NCBI GenBank assembly: GCA_017412445.1
Contig: JAFPYA010000353.1
Location: forward strand, 1-6,392
Source of the DNA: Clostridia bacterium
Lineage (GTDB): Bacteria; Bacillota; Clostridia; Christensenellales; Aristaeellaceae
Length of the DNA stretch: 6,392 nucleotides
Direction of reading: 5' to 3'
In this document: positions 4,603-6,392 of the stretch, in pieces
Layout of the letters: every line of letters begins with the position of its first letter
How positions within the stretch are numbered: the stretch's first letter is position 1
The notes under the pieces: model-generated
What the model was told of the DNA's origin: nothing
Database searches by the model: none
What the model saw: only the letters and a program-made list of their open reading frames with translations
Position numbers and translations under genes: made by a program

Positions 4603-6392
4603 TCATCTCTTTATCAAATCGCCCGCGGTGAACAAAAACGCCTGTAATTCTCTTGACGCTATGCCGCTTGTATCCTTGAGGCCAAGCGCCTTTTGCGCGT
4701 TTGACACCGCCTTAACGGTTGCACTGTCGTATGTGCCGCTCGCGCTTGAGAGGTAGCCCAGCGCCATCAGCTGGTTCTGGAACGCCTTCACCTGGCTGTC
4801 GCTTCTCCCCTGATACATGTCTGTGTAGTCGCGCGTCTTGGGGCTGTAGGTGTTTATTGAGGGCGCGTAGGCGCAGAACATAATGTCCTGCAGGCCGGGC
4901 GTCGAAACCCCGTCGGGATTTAAGCCTATGGCCTTTTGAAACGCCTTGACAGCGGTCTGCGTTTTGGTTAAGTAGTTGCCGCCTATGTCGCCGTAAAAGT
5001 AGCCAAGCTGTGTAAGCCGCGTCTGTATGTTTTTCACGCCCGTGCCGGTGTCGCCGTATTTCAGCGAGGTGTAGCCGCTTGCCGGGGAGGTGCCGGACGA
5101 AGACGATGAAGAGCCGCTCCTGCTAAGCTGGCTTGTTTTTACATAACCCACAACCGAGCCGGAATTGTTGCGGATTTCAGCCCATTCGCCGCTGGTCGAG
5201 ACCCAGATCACCGCCTGTCCCTTGTTCAGCGTGCCAAGCTTCTTGGACGTAGTCGAGGGCGAGGCGTACACGGTAACGCCGTCTGTGTTTATGGTGGCGT
5301 TGGCGTTAACGTTCGTCGTTTCGGGAGCTTTGGTGGGTGAGGACGTGCCTTGAGAGCTGTATTCAAGGTCGCTTAACATTACATACCCAACATAGCCGGT
5401 CGAGCTTTGCACCTCCGCCCAAATGCCGCGGGTTCTGAGCACGGTAAGCTGAGTGTTGCGGCTTATGGTAACAGAGGGGCTTTCATCGTAGAATGACACG
5501 TAAACGCCCGTGGAGGAGGCTTTGACCACCGCCGTCTTGTTTACCGTAACCACCTTTTCGGAAGAATAGTTCTTGGCGGAAGAGCCGAAGAGCCTTTGCT
5601 GAAGCTCGCTCGACGCCGAGCCTGTCACGCTGTAGCCCATGAGCTTCTGGAACGACTTAACCGCGTTTACTGTGCGGTTGTCGTATACGCCGCTCGCCGA
5701 ACCGTTCATGTAACCCAGCTGAATCAGGCGGTTTTGAAGATTTGTGACCGCTGCGCCGCTGTCGCCGCTCGACAGGCTCGAATAGCTTACCGCCACATTG
5801 CCTGTGTTGCGCTTTGCGGAGGAGGAGTACAGGTAGGCCTGCAATTCGCTGGTGGCTACGCCGGTGGGCGTTCTGCCGTAGGCCTGTTCAAAGTATTTGA
5901 TGGCCTGCTCTGTGCCTTCTCCGAAGTAACCGTCCACGCTCCCGCTGAGGTACCCAAGCTCGGCGAGCCTCGTTTGAAGCTGCTTGACTTGATCGCCCTT
6001 GTCGCCTTTTCTCAGCTCACCGTATACAGGCGCGGGCGTGGGAGTGACGTAAACCTTGGACGAGCTGGAATACAGGTATGCCTGCAAAGCCTTTGAAGCT
6101 ACGCCGGTTTCACTGTGGCCGTAGGCGCGCTCAAAAAGCCTTACGGCGTTTTCAGTGGCGTCGTCGAAATACCCGCTGATGCCGCCGCCATAATAGCCGA
6201 GCTCAGCCAGACGGTACTGAAGGTTCATCACATCCTCGCCGCTGTCGCCGAAGCTGAGCGAGCGCGTCGAGGCTGTTGGCTCGGGCGTCGCGGTGACGTA
6301 GGGGTTGTATCTGGCACTGTCCGAGAACAGATAGCGCTGCAGCGTCGGCGTGGCGACGCCCGTAGGAGTAGCGCCATAGGCCTGCTCAAAGG
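4603..6392 (-). CDS. Peptidoglycan-binding repeat protein with SH3-like domains (5' end outside window)
   Basis: The frame is open from the right edge to TGA at 4603-4605, giving 595 visible residues. The GTG at 6229-6231 is internal, not the real start, because the repeat unit continues upstream of it. From the visible N-terminus there are: the tail of one PG_binding_1 unit (residues 1-23), three complete units (44-107, 123-188, 203-268), two SH3-like domains (280-343, 361-422), and two more PG_binding_1 units (440-505, 522-587). Units share a GDxGxxVxxLQxRLxxLGY core, a GxxDxxTxxAVxxFQ/FE helix, and a TGxxSxxLQxxLF end. The SH3 parts show IWAEVQSSTGYVGYVMLSDL and EWAEIRNNSGSVVGYVKTSQL. Ser-, Thr- and Pro-rich linkers join the units, as in proteins outside the membrane. 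No catalytic domain, sortase motif or C-terminal membrane segment is visible. It probably binds the cell wall or spore cortex. An export signal and any enzyme domain would be in the missing part. It is convergent with the XRE gene. Confidence 0.9.
   Translation of the reverse strand, partial: FEQAYGATPTGVATPTLQRYLFSDSARYNPYVTATPEPTASTRSLSFGDSGEDVMNLQYRLAELGYYGGGISGYFDDATENAVRLFERAYGHSETGVASKALQAYLYSSSSKVYVTPTPAPVYGELRKGDKGDQVKQLQTRLAELGYLSGSVDGYFGEGTEQAIKYFEQAYGRTPTGVATSELQAYLYSSSAKRNTGNVAVSYSSLSSGDSGAAVTNLQNRLIQLGYMNGSASGVYDNRTVNAVKSFQKLMGYSVTGSASSELQQRLFGSSAKNYSSEKVVTVNKTAVVKASSTGVYVSFYDESPSVTISRNTQLTVLRTRGIWAEVQSSTGYVGYVMLSDLEYSSQGTSSPTKAPETTNVNANATINTDGVTVYASPSTTSKKLGTLNKGQAVIWVSTSGEWAEIRNNSGSVVGYVKTSQLSRSGSSSSSSGTSPASGYTSLKYGDTGTGVKNIQTRLTQLGYFYGDIGGNYLTKTQTAVKAFQKAIGLNPDGVSTPGLQDIMFCAYAPSINTYSPKTRDYTDMYQGRSDSQVKAFQNQLMALGYLSSASGTYDSATVKAVSNAQKALGLKDTSGIASRELQAFLFTAGDLIKR
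4630..6390 (-). repeat. Tandem PG_binding_1 units encoded as degenerate repeats
   Basis: Approximate DNA spans of the repeats are 6322-6390 (partial), 6070-6261, 5827-6024, 5587-5784, 4876-5073 and 4630-4827. SH3-like segments lie at 5362-5553 and 5125-5310. Neighbouring complete units in the first cluster start 237-240 bp apart, so the unit plus linker is about 79-80 residues. Units near the right edge carry FEQAYG or FERAYG followed by TGVA and LQAYLYS or LQRYLFS, and are closely alike. The units further along carry FQK instead, except the last, where the corresponding phenylalanine is alanine (SNAQKALG). Internal duplication and later divergence is the simplest explanation. Confidence 0.85.

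Noticed and set aside
5596..6096. Open frame of 166 codons on the + strand within the wall-protein gene
   Set aside because: It is a mirror of the repeat units on the - strand, and its apparent repetitiveness comes from the underlying repeats.
4630..6390. CRISPR-like or non-coding tandem repeat
   Set aside because: The repetition is in the protein (about 80-residue units) with diverged DNA, and the frame is open throughout.

Overview
The window looks like a chromosomal segment from a GC-rich Firmicutes/Clostridia-type bacterium, probably a gut or other anaerobic lineage. The grounds are strong AGGAGG-type ribosome binding sites, use of a TTG start codon, T-tract intrinsic terminators, an XRE regulator of clostridial style, and a large secreted-type protein built from PG_binding_1 and SH3 units. 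This placement is inferred from gene content, because no rRNA or other taxonomic marker is present. I saw no insertion sequence, phage gene, tRNA, rRNA, CRISPR array or replication origin.

Left edge (1-223). The last bases of an upstream gene overlap, by ATGA, the start of a 54-codon gene for a very acidic helical protein of unknown function. An intrinsic terminator begins inside that gene's last codons.

Proline operon (233-3627, + strand). A good sigma-A type promoter (TTGCAA, 17 bp, TG-extended TATACT) has a perfect 12-bp palindrome over its -35 box. It drives proB (glutamate 5-kinase without a PUA domain, TTG start) and proA (glutamate-5-semialdehyde dehydrogenase). Three bases after proA lies a cytoplasmic M28-family zinc aminopeptidase with a PA-like insert. 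ProB and ProA convert glutamate to glutamate-5-semialdehyde, which cyclises to P5C. The final enzyme, ProC, is not in the window. The peptidase could feed amino acids from peptides into the same pool, but that link rests on position alone.

Middle (3628-4602). A 224-bp intergenic stretch holds overlapping small hairpins and an inverted repeat. It is followed by a 204-residue XRE-type regulator whose C-terminal half looks like a short cysteine-studded beta-helix, similar in pattern to polymer-forming (bactofilin-like) domains. A stem-loop with T-rich flanks on both sides then serves as a shared terminator for convergent genes.

Right (4603-6392, - strand). The 3' 1.8 kb of a large gene runs off the right edge. 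It encodes five complete and one partial peptidoglycan-binding repeats with two SH3-like domains between the third and fourth complete repeats. Its N-terminus, where a signal peptide would be expected, lies outside the window.

Overall this is mostly ordinary housekeeping DNA. I did not find a convincing undescribed multi-gene system. The items most worth a second look are the HTH/beta-helix fusion, the acidic small protein, the palindrome over the proBA promoter, and the repeat architecture of the wall protein.
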